This document shows, piece by piece, positions 25,290 to 37,441 of a stretch of DNA of 64,000 nucleotides (positions within the stretch are counted from its first letter, which is position 1; the number at the start of each line of letters is the position of its first letter). The stretch covers positions 558,001-622,000 of the forward strand of contig JAITYX010000084.1 in the NCBI GenBank assembly GCA_021018815.1, written 5' to 3'. Origin of the DNA: Talinum fruticosum (taxonomy: Eukaryota; Streptophyta; Magnoliopsida; Caryophyllales; Talinaceae). The position numbers and the translations under genes are program-made. The notes under the pieces are model-generated. The model was not told the origin of the DNA, ran no database searches, and saw nothing but the letters and a program-made list of their open reading frames with translations.

Positions 25290-26654
25290 AATGGCAAGGT
25301 TGAATTGACGGCACCACTACTAGTGATAAGTTGCAGCATACTATAATACTCCATTTTTAAGGTCCATCTATATTAAGTCCAAATCCATAAAATATGAATG
25401 TATTATGAAAGGCCCATAAGATCTGCAGGATTGGTAGCTGGTGAAATTTGATTAGTAGCTGCTGAAATTTATGATTTGTTTTTTACTGGATCTTTTGAAT
25501 GGACTGAATGGATGACTGCCGTTGTATTAGCCTATTAGGATGACAATCATATCTAAAAATGTTTATCATCTCCTTTTCCCACCATCACAAGTTTGAAGTA
25601 GAAATGAATTGGGAATTATCAAAATGAATTCTCACCTCCCTTATTTTTAAGTTTAATGTAGGTGGATAACTTCACTTGTCATGTAATTCACCTCTGTTAA
25701 GCAGATTTCTCATCTACCAAAACAAAATTACCTGAATTCCCAATGCTTTTACCCTCAAAAGCACCTGAATTCCCAAAACAGATTTAGAAGTGGCTCAACT
25801 CATGTCTTGTTTATGCAGGCAATATTCTTAGCCAGTTAATATACCAAAGTCTACTAATAAGTTGTTGGTTGAGATAGCAGTGACTGTTGAGGATGACACA
25901 AGTTTGAATATTTAAAAGCGCACTTGTTGGAAAAACTTTTACTTTAAATACTTTTGGCCCCAAAAGGAATTATATCCTTTATAAAAAAAAAAAAAAACCC
26001 CCAAAGTCTAAACAGCTACTGTACAACACTCTATTTGACAAGCTCTGTCTTTGTGTTAGTCAGATACTGCTCAAATACTTGCCTCTACTGGTGATAAATC
26101 TCTATTTCCAATTTCATTTTCATATATTTGATTACTAAATGGTACCACTTCAATTAACCACTTAGACTTGACGATTGGGTCGTTCGGTTTGGGTCCAATT
26201 TGACTAAATTCGGATCGGGTCAACTTCTGATGAATATCATTCAATTTGGGTTCTGATTAGATTCAGGCGAAGCTCATTTGGGTCTATTAGGGATGGGTAA
26301 TGTCTGTTTCCGCTAATTTTTGATTATCTTTTGTGTCAATTTTTGATCGGGAAAAAAATAAGATTGGGTTGCTTTTGATTCAATTTAGATTTTCAATTCG
26401 ATCAATGCAATATCCGGAAATTTAAGGTGCTTGCTTCATAAAGATTAAATTATTAAAAGATAAGTTAAATTTAAAATTATTAAATTAATTAAATTATAAT
26501 TTTTGTAATCAATACTGAAAAAACCAAAAAACTAAAGTCTAGTATGATTTAATTAAATGGGCCCTGTGATATTAATTTAGACCTAATCTCATAATGATAA
26601 TAACAAACAAACAAAAATGAAATATGAAGGGGAAAACATAGAAAATGGAATTAA
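25290..26654. other. Downstream region of the BRCA1 homologue, non-coding
   Basis: The 3' untranslated region is probably at the start; ATAAAATATGAAT at about 25387 is a weak polyadenylation-like signal. A 14-A tract lies at 25984-25997, and 26160-26420 carries degenerate GGGTCGG-type words. No gene was found. Confidence 0.5.
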
Positions 26655-26691
26655 AAGAAAAAGAAAAGAAAGAAAGAAAGAAAGAAAGAAG
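26655..26691. repeat. (GAAA)n microsatellite
   Basis: About nine AAAG units, slightly interrupted, immediately left of the PIF/Harbinger element. Confidence 0.85.
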
Positions 26692-28091
26692 GATTGCTAG
26701 CATTTATGACACGTTTGGTATGTGGTAATAGATGAATGGGAATGAAAATATGAAATGTGGTTATATATTTCTTATGTTTGATTTATGGGAATGGGAATAA
26801 ATTAGAGAATCGGAATAGAAATGGGAATAGAATCTCTTTATTACCAAAATTTATTCCCATTGGAGGGAAGGGGAGGGAAATTATAATTGGAATTCAGTCG
26901 TACTTTTTAAATACCAATATTAATCATAATTAATTATATTATTACCAATATTATCATTTATAATAAAAATTCATGTTTAACCTAATTATTGTAACTATAA
27001 GAGCAAGCACCTGTTGCAGAAGAATTATCTTGTCTCTCTTCTGACTTCCCTTCAACTCGAACTATTCCATCAGGTACTACTTTATTAAATATTATTTTTT
27101 AATTTTCTTGTTTTATATTTGCATTGATTTGATTGACTTGACTACGGCTTCAAAAGTTGTGCCTGACTTTTGTTTATACCTACAATTGTCTGGACTTCAT
27201 ATTTGATTGATTGCCCAGCTGTGTTCTTTTTTTTTTTTTTTTTTCATTGCTTCCATTCAAGTCTTTGATTACTTTTTTCAAATTTCGTCTTTCAATATTC
27301 ATATTTTGTCTAGACTTCATAGTTTGTCTTTCAATTTTCATTTCTTTTGTTCTAGCCTTGCCTTGCTTTTTTATATGTACAATTTTCTTTTTTGCTTTTC
27401 ATATTTGCAACCTAATCATTGTAATTATATGTATAATTGTATGGAATAAAAATACTTGAATGCGGCATAAAAATTGAAGTTTTAATTGCATTACTTCCGT
27501 TCTTTTGTTTTCAAAAAAGAAAAATTGTGTCTTACTCAATATTAGCATAGATATGAAAGATCATATAAATTCAAACTTTTTTATCTATATATATATTTTT
27601 TACAATTATTGCTCGTCCGCCAAGTACCAGAGAATTTTTAGTTTTGTGGCATGTTATGAAAAGACGTAGAGTGAAAATTTTGATCATGATATGTATTAAT
27701 ATGACCATGGTGATCCATTCACATAAGAGATATACGTGTAGGCTAATTAGAGAACCTTTTAGATATGATCCAATTATACGTTCAACACATCTAAATAATA
27801 TTATTGCCGCTAGTGACATCTTATGTATTGAACAACTTCGAATGGATAGGCACTGCTTTGGGATCTTGTGCTCTTTGGTGAGAGATATTGATGGTTTAAT
27901 AGATAATAAGAATACCGACGTGGAAGAGGTGGTGACAATTTTTTTGTATATAATTGCCTATGATGAAAAAAATAGGGAAATAAAGTGTGCTATCATCGAT
28001 TTCACGAAATTATAAGTAGACATTTTCATAATGTTTTAGAATTAATATTGAAACTTTGGAGGGTGCTCCTGAAAGATCCTCAACCAATTCC

Positions 28092-28519
<428 letters not shown>

Positions 28520-28600
28520 CCCGAGATTTTAAGTAGGTCGAGTGACTAAAATATCTACGTGGATATATATTTGTGAATTTATTTGAGTGTGTGTGTGTGT

Positions 28601-31600
28601 GAGACCCGAGATTTTAAGTAGGTCGAGTAACTAAAATATCTACGTGGATATATATTCGTGAATTTATTTGAGTGAATTATTATTAGTTCGCGTAACTATT
28701 ATTAGTGAAGCGTATTAATTCCTTCCTCCGAATTTTCTCGCCCGACCTAACTAAATAAAAATTCAACACCGCTTATGTTACGTATGTGAATTTAAATTAT
28801 TATGAGGGTTAACAAAAGAAAAAGGGAAAGAGGAATGTAAAAAGGGGTAGAAAGGTGTTGAGGATAGAAAGGGGATTAGTGTAAAGGGAAGGTGTGTTGG
28901 CATTACCTAAGGAAGCCAGCAAAAAAAAAAGGGAAAAGAAGAAATTAAAAGTGGAAAGAGAGGAAAGAGAACTTGGGGGAAACAAACAGAGGGGAGGCCA
29001 AAAGGGAGAGCGAGAGGAGAGGGAAATAGAGGAAGCGAGGGAACAAGAGAGAGGAAGCAAGGGAAGAAGAAGAGGCCCGCTGGGCGGCAAAACGGCCGTC
29101 GGCAAGCAAGAAAGCGCCGGCAAGTGAGAGTCCGAGCGAGAGTGAAAGACTGAGAAGGAGAGAAAGAGAGGGTGAGAGCAGGGGCACAAAAAGGGAAAAA
29201 CACAACGAGAGAGGGAGGTCAGGAAAAGGATCAACCACCAAGGGAACGAAAGTCGGCGGCCGAGCAAGCGGCTACCAGCGAACGAACCAAGGAAATGGTG
29301 GTCGACGAGCGAAGATGGACGGCGGATGAGCAGGGCGGAGCGCGAGAGACGCAGGGGAGTGATAGAGGATTTGACAGGGAGCGATACCACAACCACAGGA
29401 AAGGGAAGGGGAGCATGAGACAGAGAGAGTTAGAGAAGGAACCGGGAAGAAAAGGTTGAGCTAGAAGCGAGAAAGCGAGAGACCGAGCAAGAACCAGGCG
29501 AGAGAGAGACCGAGACCAAGAGGAGGGCAAAGAACCCAATTCGAATTCATTCATATCAACTACTCGAACCCTAGAATTTAAGGTGGATGGTCTTATACTC
29601 TAAACTAATAGTAATTTCGAAACCCAATTGAATTTCGTTGTGAATATTGAATGCTTATGCTATAGAATAAATTTAGTAAGTAGTTAGGGTTGAATTAGAA
29701 CATGAGAGAAACCGATTAAGTTTGTTAAGGCTTTAGGAATCGAAGATTGTGATGGAATTAGATTAGTTAGGTTTAAGGAGTAATGTGGAAGTTTCAATTA
29801 GCAATTAAGGATGAAGAAGTTGTGATTTGGGTACGAATTGCGAGTTAATTGAGCCTTAGAGACTTTCCGATTCTATGCGTTGGAAGGTAACTATTGATAT
29901 TGGGAAATAATGAATTAGAGTATAAAGGAAAAGTGTGAGTTTATTTTGAGTAATGCACGATTGAGGTAGGAAAGTGGAGAGCAGGTGACCGTTAGGTCAA
30001 ACCGAGTTTAGAATATATCTAAGTATTTGAAATTGAATTAGATTTGAAGATAAGCGGAGTTAGAGGAATTTGAGTAATGAAGTGGAATTAAGGGTTATAT
30101 GGCTGAGTATGGGCAAGAAAGAGTTGGTTAGTAATGTGGAGACGTAATATGAGAAATTGAGGTAAAGGTAACTATTTGTGAAGAGTTGGGACTTTTGGGT
30201 TAAGTGGTGACTACTTGTGGTTATTGTGGCTCGGAGAAGTTTAATTCTTGAATTTGTTAGGCTTGAAAGTGAATTGAGTCAAGGAAAAACGAACGTTGAA
30301 ATATAGGAAAGGAGCGGGAACTTGGAGTATTAAGGGAGTATGAATCTATATTGATTGATGTGGTTTTGGAAACAGGGTGAGACAAGAGATTCTTGCTTGA
30401 ATAGAATATGGATGAATATGAGTAGATGTTAGATACTTGGGTGAATACTTGAATAAATATGCTAGCTTTGGATGTTGAATCTTAACATCTAGATACTTGG
30501 CTTGTAAAGCAACTCGATTCCAAATGCTTGTTCAAAAGTTAGTTTTGAAAGGAGTTATGTGTTTTACGCAAATTGATGCTTGAATGCGATCTTTGTGATA
30601 TATGCTTTTCAAATGTGAAAACGTATTTCTAAAAAGTGAAATTGATTTGAGAATGCTTGTTTGAAAGCTTTATGAGTGAATGTGTTAAAGAAATTGTTTT
30701 GAATCGACTTTGCTAGGATCGTTTAGCATAATGAAGGATTCTAGCTAGGAGTGCCTAGCCGAGGGTCCTGGGAAGTAGGATACCCTATCGGAATCTTCCT
30801 AGATAGGTCCCGGAGCCTTTATTCGGGGTTGCGCCCGGAGAAACTAGAGAAATTATGAGAAAGTGTGAAGTGTTAGTTCGACTCCACAACTTAGGAAGTG
30901 ATTCACCAAAAGAGATTCATGAGAACCGATTTAGTAGAAATGATTGGGTTTCGATTAAAAGCATTTGAAAGAAACCGTAGGTGGCTGCACCACCTTGTTT
31001 CAAGTTGATTCAATTCCCAAAAGAGTTGCTATTGATTGCGAAATTGTATCTTTAAATGATTGAAGTGTTATGATCTATATGTGGCAAATGATTTTAAGGG
31101 ATTTCATTGAAAAGTATCTAGGTTTGTATTACGTTCTTATACTTTCACTAATTTCATTATTATGAGTAGTATGTGTAAAGAATTTTCATTTTAAAAGTGT
31201 AAGACTTTCCGGTGAGCTCGTAGTTTGCTCACCCCACAAATTTCCCTTTTTCCCCCTCCCGAGTGTTGCAGGTACACTCTCGGAATCGAAGGTGTGATCT
31301 CGTACTTAGCATATTCTAGACCATTGCTGATTGCTTGCTGTCTGCAGATTGCCGATTGCTAAATGATTCAAGTTGCCGACGTGCATCCCATATGTTCTAA
31401 GTGTTGTAGCTTATAATTAAGTTCATATAGTTTATATCCGATATATCATGAACCATTTAGAATGTTTTAAGTTTTGATGCATGATTGGTTGGACTCCGGC
31501 GCGTGGCCGTTGAGTTGTATACTCGAGCGTGTGGTTCGTCGAGTTGTATTATGTTTTTAATGCAGGGTTTTAGGGCTTGAAGTCTTGGGGATACACCATA

Positions 31601-31757
31601 TTACAAATGGAACTCTGCCGAAATTTTTAGAAAACTCCAAACTCTTTTGCAAAAATTACCTCGATTACCTTTACGTTGGAGTTAGAAAGTCAAACCGACA
31701 CCTGAATAAGCCTTGAGTGTTCCTTATGAGGAATTCCGGCGATGTAATACTACTAGG
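28601..31757 (+). mobile_element. Gypsy-like solo LTR inside the PIF/Harbinger element
   Basis: The sequence begins near GAGACCCGAGATTTTAAG and ends near GATGTAATACTACTAGG, where transposase intron sequence resumes. Inside are a purine-rich tract (28807-29470), a TTTCCCTTTTTCCCCCTCCC pyrimidine tract (31242-31261), and near the end CGAGTTGTAT and GGAACTCTGCCGAAATTTTT words that recur in the LTR-like block at 42600-47569. It has no gag or pol, so a solo LTR fits. The length of about 3.1 kb is within the Gypsy LTR range. Exact ends are obscured by three copies of the starting motif (28233, 28519, 28603). Confidence 0.55.
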
Positions 31758-31827
31758 TGTATATATATATGTGTGCATATATATATATGTGTGTGTATAT
31801 ATATATATATATGTGTGTATATATATA

Positions 31828-31864
<37 letters not shown>
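31758..31864. repeat. Mixed (AT)n/(GT)n microsatellite
   Basis: TA runs broken by TGTG at intervals, between the LTR and the resumed transposase intron. Confidence 0.9.
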
Positions 31865-31866
<2 letters not shown>

Positions 31867-31956
31867 CATTTAACAAAACCATATTTTTAGTATCATATAG
31901 AATTGCTTAGGTGCTTTAGATGGAACTTAAAGAGAAGTAAACATGTCATCTAATAT

Positions 31957-32424
31957 TAAGCCAAGATATTGAACAAGAAATAATAACATTGTTGCCACAA
32001 ATATTCTTGGAGTTTGTGCACCGGACATGCAATTTATATTTGTGCTATCTAGTTGGGAAGTATCGATTGCAGATGCACGAGTACTTCGAGATGCCCTCTC
32101 AAGATCAAATGGCTTAAAGGTTTCTCATGGTGAGACATGACATGCTCTTAATAAATAGAAATATTTTTCTATAATTATAGTTTCCATATTATAAGCCAAG
32201 ATATTGAACAAGAAATAATAACATTGTTGCCACAAATATTCTCGGAGTTTGTGCACCGGACATGCAATTTATATTTGTGCTATCCGGTTGGGAAGTGTCG
32301 ATTGCGGATGCACGAGTACTTCGAGATGCCCTCTCAAGATCAAATGGCTTAAAGGTTTATCATGGTGAGACATGACATACTCTTAATAAATAGAAATATT
32401 TTTCTATAATTATAGTTTCCATAT
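31957..32424 (+). repeat. 235-bp tandem duplication of the transposase core exon
   Basis: Copies at 31957-32191 and 32192-32424 differ at roughly half a dozen sites. Each contains the exon with VCAPDMQFIFVL and ADARVLRDA, plus the start of the following intron. Copy two reads SGWE where copy one reads SSWE, so it may be the less decayed one. The duplication arose after the element entered but before much divergence. Confidence 0.85.
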
Positions 32425-32452
32425 AAAATACGTAAAACTAATTCCTTTTCTA

Positions 32453-32800
32453 CACTACTACAAAACTATAAAATAGCGATGGAAACAATTCGTCGCCCGA
32501 TAGGGACGGAATCAGCGACGGACACCGACACAAAATGACACCTGGATCATCCAGTGACGGAATTAGCAACTGAACATGACGTCCGTCGCTATTTTGGGGT
32601 TAGCGACGGAATATTCCGTCGGCTGATTTTGTTAGCGACGGAATATTCCGTCGCTAATCCGTCGCTGGTGGACATTACAAAACTCCGGGAAAAAATTTTA
32701 ATTTACTAATTAGCGACGGAATATTCCGTCACTAATCCGTCGCCGACTCCAATTTTGTAATTAGCGATGGAACAGCGACGGACGGCTCCGTCGCTAATTA
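32453..32800. repeat. CACTA copy 2, 5' terminal and subterminal repeats
   Basis: Dense AGCGACGGA / TCCGTCGCT units, including a perfect 26-bp palindrome at 32632-32657 whose half is TTAGCGACGGAAT. These are probable binding sites for the element-encoded accessory protein. Confidence 0.85.
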
Positions 32801-32829
32801 CGCATAAATCCGGAATCGGCTCGGCTAGT

Positions 32830-33140
32830 TCGCATATCGCCGCGCAAACAGAGAGAGCGAGAGCGAGTGCGACCGTTCCTCCGCCGATTCACCACCGCCA
32901 ACAGCCACTACCGCCGGCGACTACGCCCGCCGCCTGCAGCCGCCGCCGCCCTTCCGCCGCCGGTTGAGGACCACCAAGGCCGAATAACCACCGTTCAGCT
33001 TGGTTTCGCCCGACCCCCGCACCGCCGCTTCTACTCGCTCGGGTGGAGGATGCCGCCGACGCATCGCGGCCGCTGCCGCCACACGCCCGACCTTCGCCGT
33101 CGCCGCCGTGCCGCCGCCGGTGCCGCCCATAATTTTGAGG
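32830..33140 (+). other. GC-rich leader of CACTA copy 2
   Basis: A CCGCC-rich block equivalent to 7017-7300 in copy 1. It ends at GAGGTATGCTTG (33137-33148), a plausible splice donor for an untranslated first exon. It is not called as protein-coding. Confidence 0.5.
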
Positions 33141-33179
33141 TATGCTTGTGTTGATTTTTTGTAGATTTATGGTTTTACA

Positions 33180-33700
33180 AAATTGAAGTTGAAATTGATG
33201 AATATATGTAATTTGTTGGAAATTAATGTTGTTTGTGAATGAATTTGAGAAGAAAAATGTGAAATTGTGTTGTTTATGGAGTAAATGTTATTGAAGTTAA
33301 ATTTAGGGTTTTAAAAAATGTAACTTGAAATTGACGAATATATTTACTTTGGTGGGAATTAATGTTGTTTGTGAATGAATTTGAGAAGAAAAATGTGCAA
33401 TTGTGTTGGTTATGGAGTAAATGTTATGGAAGTTAAATTTAGAGCTTTGAACATTGTAACTTGAAATTGACGAATATATGTAATTTAGTGGAAATTAATG
33501 TTGTTTGTGGATGAATTTGAATAGAAAAGTGTGCAATTGTGTTGTTTATGGAGTAAATGTTATTGAAGTTAAATTTAGGGTTTTAAAAAATGTAAGCTGA
33601 AATTGACGAATATATGTAATTTGGTGGAAATTAATGTTGATTGTGGATGAATTTGAATAGAAAAATGTGCAATTGTGCTTGGATTTGTTGGACATTATTG
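33180..33700 (+). repeat. Tandem repeat of ~125 bp, four to five units
   Basis: The unit contains GAAATTAATGTTGTTTGTG, GAGTAAATGTTATTGAAG and TTAAATTTAGGG. Successive copies begin near 33180, 33315, 33450 and 33595, with a partial fifth. It is an expanded form of the array at 6740-6985. Confidence 0.8.
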
Positions 33701-34051
33701 TTGAAGTTGAGGGAAATGGTTTTTGTGATTTATATATGTCTAATTGTTTGTTGTTTATTTGTGTGAGGTTGTTCACGCTAATTAGGTATGCTTATAGGTA
33801 TGATTGCTTTACTCGTATGATAAGTTTAATTATATGTATATGAGTTTATTTATGCTAATTAGGTATGATTAATTTAATTATGAAATAAATATTTAAGAGT
33901 AAAATATAAAAAATAAAGAAATCTATGTATAATAAAAAAATATATAGATGCATAATGGTTATATATAGATTATGTTCGTTATAGAAAATATGTAATCATA
34001 TAACATCTCCATGTGTTGGTATTCTTAACTAATAATGTAATAAATTGTTAA

Positions 34052-37000
34052 ATGTCAATCGGAATATATATGGACGGGCCTACGCATCGTAAATGGATGT
34101 ATCGTAGGTTATTACCCGGTAGAGTTGAGTATAGACAAGAGTTTTTAGACGGGGTTGAGGAGTTTGATGCACATGCTAGAAGCCAATCGGAATTTGTGTA
34201 TAATCAACAATATAGGTGTCCATGTCGCAAATGCGTAAATCGGAAGTATAAGGATCCCGATGAAGTTAAGTTGCACCTCTATCAATATGGTTTTCTTCCA
34301 AACTATTGGTATTGGACTAGTCATGGAGAAATAGATCCTCATTTACATGAGGAGTAAACAATGGTTTCTAACGTATTCAACGACGACAGTGGCGCCAATC
34401 ATATGAACTACGGCGATGTAGAAACAAATATCGACCGTATGAATGATATGGTCACGGATGCCATGATCTCAAATCAAAACTCTACAAGTGAGCCTCCAAA
34501 TACCCATGCCCAAAGTTTCTTTAATATGGTTGAGGCTGCGCAACGACCTTTGTGCGTAGGAAATGAAACTCACACCGAGTTGTCTCGCCACTGTTAGAAT
34601 GTTGAGCATGACGACGCCTTATATGTTCTTGACATGTATCATACCGGGCCGACAAATCCGAAAAATAAAATTGATGTGTACTTGCAACCTCTTATTGATG
34701 AGTTGAAAACACTATGGGAAGATGGTGTTGAAACATATGATATTTCTAAAGGTGAGAACTTTCTCATGAAGGCTGCGTTGATGTGGACCATTAATGATTT
34801 CCCGGCCTATGGTATGTTGTCTCGGATGAAGTACGCATGGTGCCATGTCATGCCCGGTATGTATGAATCAAAAAAAGCTTTTAAACTTAGAAATGGCCGA
34901 AAATTTTCATGGTTTGATTGCCATCGACGGTTTTTGCCCCGAAGTCACGCGTTTCGAAGGAATAGCACATCATTTACAAAAGGAAAACCGTACATTCGGG
35001 TCCTCCTCGTCGTTATACAGGGGAAGAAATACAACAATGGGTTGAAAACTTTCCCAAAGTAACGAAGAGCAAGAAATTAACATTTCGGGGTTCAAAAAGG
35101 ATCATAATTGGACAAAACAAAGCATATTTTGGGAGCTGCCATATTGGAAAGATCAATTGCTTCACCATAACTTAGATGTGATTCACATTGAGAAGACCTT
35201 TTTGAGAATATAATTAACATTGTTATGGATATTCCTGGTAAAACAAAGGATGACATCAAGGCAAGAATGGATTTAGAAGAGTTGTGTGATCGTGTAGAGT
35301 TGAATTTAAAGCATGGAGTCAATGGTAAAATTCTCAAACCGAAGGCAAAATATGTGTTAACGTTGGAGCAGAAGAGGGCAATATGTGAATGGGCAAGGGA
35401 GTTGAAAATGCCGGATGATTACTCGCTCTAACATTTCATACCTTGTCGACCCAAACTCCACTAAGTTCCATAGCATGAAAAGTCATGATTGTCATGTTTT
35501 CATGGAGAGCCTTCTTCCAATAGTATTTAGTGCACTCTCGGACGAGATTTTAGCGCCTCTTATTGAAATTAGTGAGTTCTTCAAGAACCTTTGCTCATCC
35601 GTTTTACGAGATGCGGAGTTAGAGCAAATGCATCGAAATATTTCAATAACACTTTGTAAATTGGAAACAATATTTCCTCCCGGGTTCTTCAATGTGATGG
35701 AACACTTGCCGGTTCATTTGGCGGAGGAAGCAAAATTGGGTGGTCCGGTACAAGCACCGGTGGTTGTATCCATTTGAGAGGTTCTTTGGCCGATTGAAGA
35801 GATCCATAGGAAAAAATCGAAGCCTCGAAGGGAGTATCGCTGAAAAGTACACCCGATTTGAAGAAACATATTTTGCCTCTTAGTATTTCGGCTTTAACGT
35901 GCCTTGTATGCGCACTTGAAGTCGACGAAATGAAGACAACGAAGTTCCAAACCATAATCCTACTCTTTCGGTATTCATACCGGAAGGTGCTCCAATTGGG
36001 AAGTGCATTCCGCGTTTCCTTGATGATAAGTAAAAGACGGCCGCACATCCGCATGTTTTACTCGAACCGTGCCGAAGTTAAACCTTACATTGAGTGAGTT
36101 TCTCTTGTCGTAATGAACACTCGTTTGAATACTTTTATAGTTTTATTCGTAACGATGATGTCATCTTAATAAAATCTTTGAACTCAGCCTCTTCGAACAC
36201 CAAAAACGAGCTATGTATGGTGATGTTAGTGATGCCGCATTTGATGCAATGGTGGAAAGTGAGTTCGAAGAGTGGTTCAACGGAGCTGTGAGTATCATAT
36301 GTTATTACTTATTGCTCGTGCCTCAACTTTATTAGTATCGGTTGTTCCATTTTAATAAACTAAACAAACACTATGTTATTGACGCAGATTCATTGTTATC
36401 AAGTATATCATGATGAAAAGCATGTGTACTTGATGCAACTAGCTCAAGGTCCTTTAAGGAGAGTGAAAACATGGACAAGCATACACGGTGAATGGAATGT
36501 TATTTCATACTAAGGCTTGAAATGAAGGGAGAATGACCTTCAATTGTGGTGTCTCGTGTGAAAGGAACCGATGGAGGACATGTTCAAAATAATTACTACG
36601 GCATCTTGCAAGAGGTTGTTGAAGTTGAATATGTTGGTGAACCAATAAAAAGGTGTGTGCTCGTTTAAATGCGATTGGTTTGACCCTAGTCGTCCTCGGG
36701 GAACTCGGTGCCATAAATTTAGTTCGTATGTTGAAGTGCATCGTATAAGGCGTTATCGTAAGTACGATCCTTTCATATTTGCTAACACCGCAACTCGGGT
36801 GTATTATATGTCATATCCACAAGGGGTCCCTAGAGAAAACCGAATTGGTTCGTCGTAGTGGCATCAAAACCAAGGGCCGAGTTGATGACCAATATACTAT
36901 TCCTCGTGCATTCCAAGAGGATAGTATGAGCACAATCGATCCAATAATAGAAAATTTGCTAGAAACTTTGGTTGATAACTCAAGCTCAGCAGAAGAATTA

Positions 37001-37195
37001 GTTGATGATGTTATTTTAAACCGAGAAGATGAGATTGAGGATGTTAGTGAAGAAGAGGAAGGTGAAGAAGATGAAGAAGGTGAATGGGATGATGATAACA
37101 TCACCGATGACGAAGAAGAACATACCCTATTCAATGATGCCGAAGAGGATAGTGAAGAAGATGATGATAACACCGATAATGAGGATGATGAGTAG
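34052..37195 (+). pseudogene. CACTA copy 2 tnp2-family transposase, internally deleted
   Basis: ATG at 34052 opens the transposase-associated domain (YMDGPTHRKWMYRRLL, CPCRKC). An in-frame TAA at 34355-34357 breaks it. At about 34609 the reading jumps from the post-domain linker directly into the second half of tnp2 (TGPTNPKNKIDVYLQPLIDE); the 578 bp holding FCGHARWK and ADGFNPF in copy 1 is gone. DUF4218-like sequence (FHSMKSHDCHVFMESLLP, PPGFFNVMEHLPVHL) follows at 35210-35760, DUF4216-like at 36380-36860, and an acidic tail ends at TAG 37193-37195. The ADGFNPF motif is, in this family, near the first catalytic Asp, so its loss means no transposase activity. Confidence 0.88.
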
Positions 37196-37441
37196 TTGAT
37201 AATATTCTTTTGTTGGGTTTGTTTTATATTGTACAACTTTCATTTATGTTGTCATCGAATGAATTCTTATTAATGTAATGAAGGTGAAACAATTGAAGCG
37301 TAATTTATTCACATGCTTCGATTTATATCTAACGCTTACATGTTTATATGTTTACTATTGTTTATATGTTGCTTTATATGAAATCACTTGAACCGTTGGA
37401 TGTTTACTAATAGTGTGAATTACTTGTTTATGTACAGAAAA

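Noticed and set aside
28809..29396. 195-residue Leu/Ser/Pro-rich minus-strand ORF, with similar ones at 42634-43072
   Set aside because: Pyrimidine-only coding from the complement of the purine-rich LTR tract; no domain, and multiple overlapping frames are equally open.
32453..32800. Regularly repeated short units that could suggest a CRISPR-like array
   Set aside because: Units lie in both orientations without constant spacers and sit inside a CACTA terminus in a plant genome.
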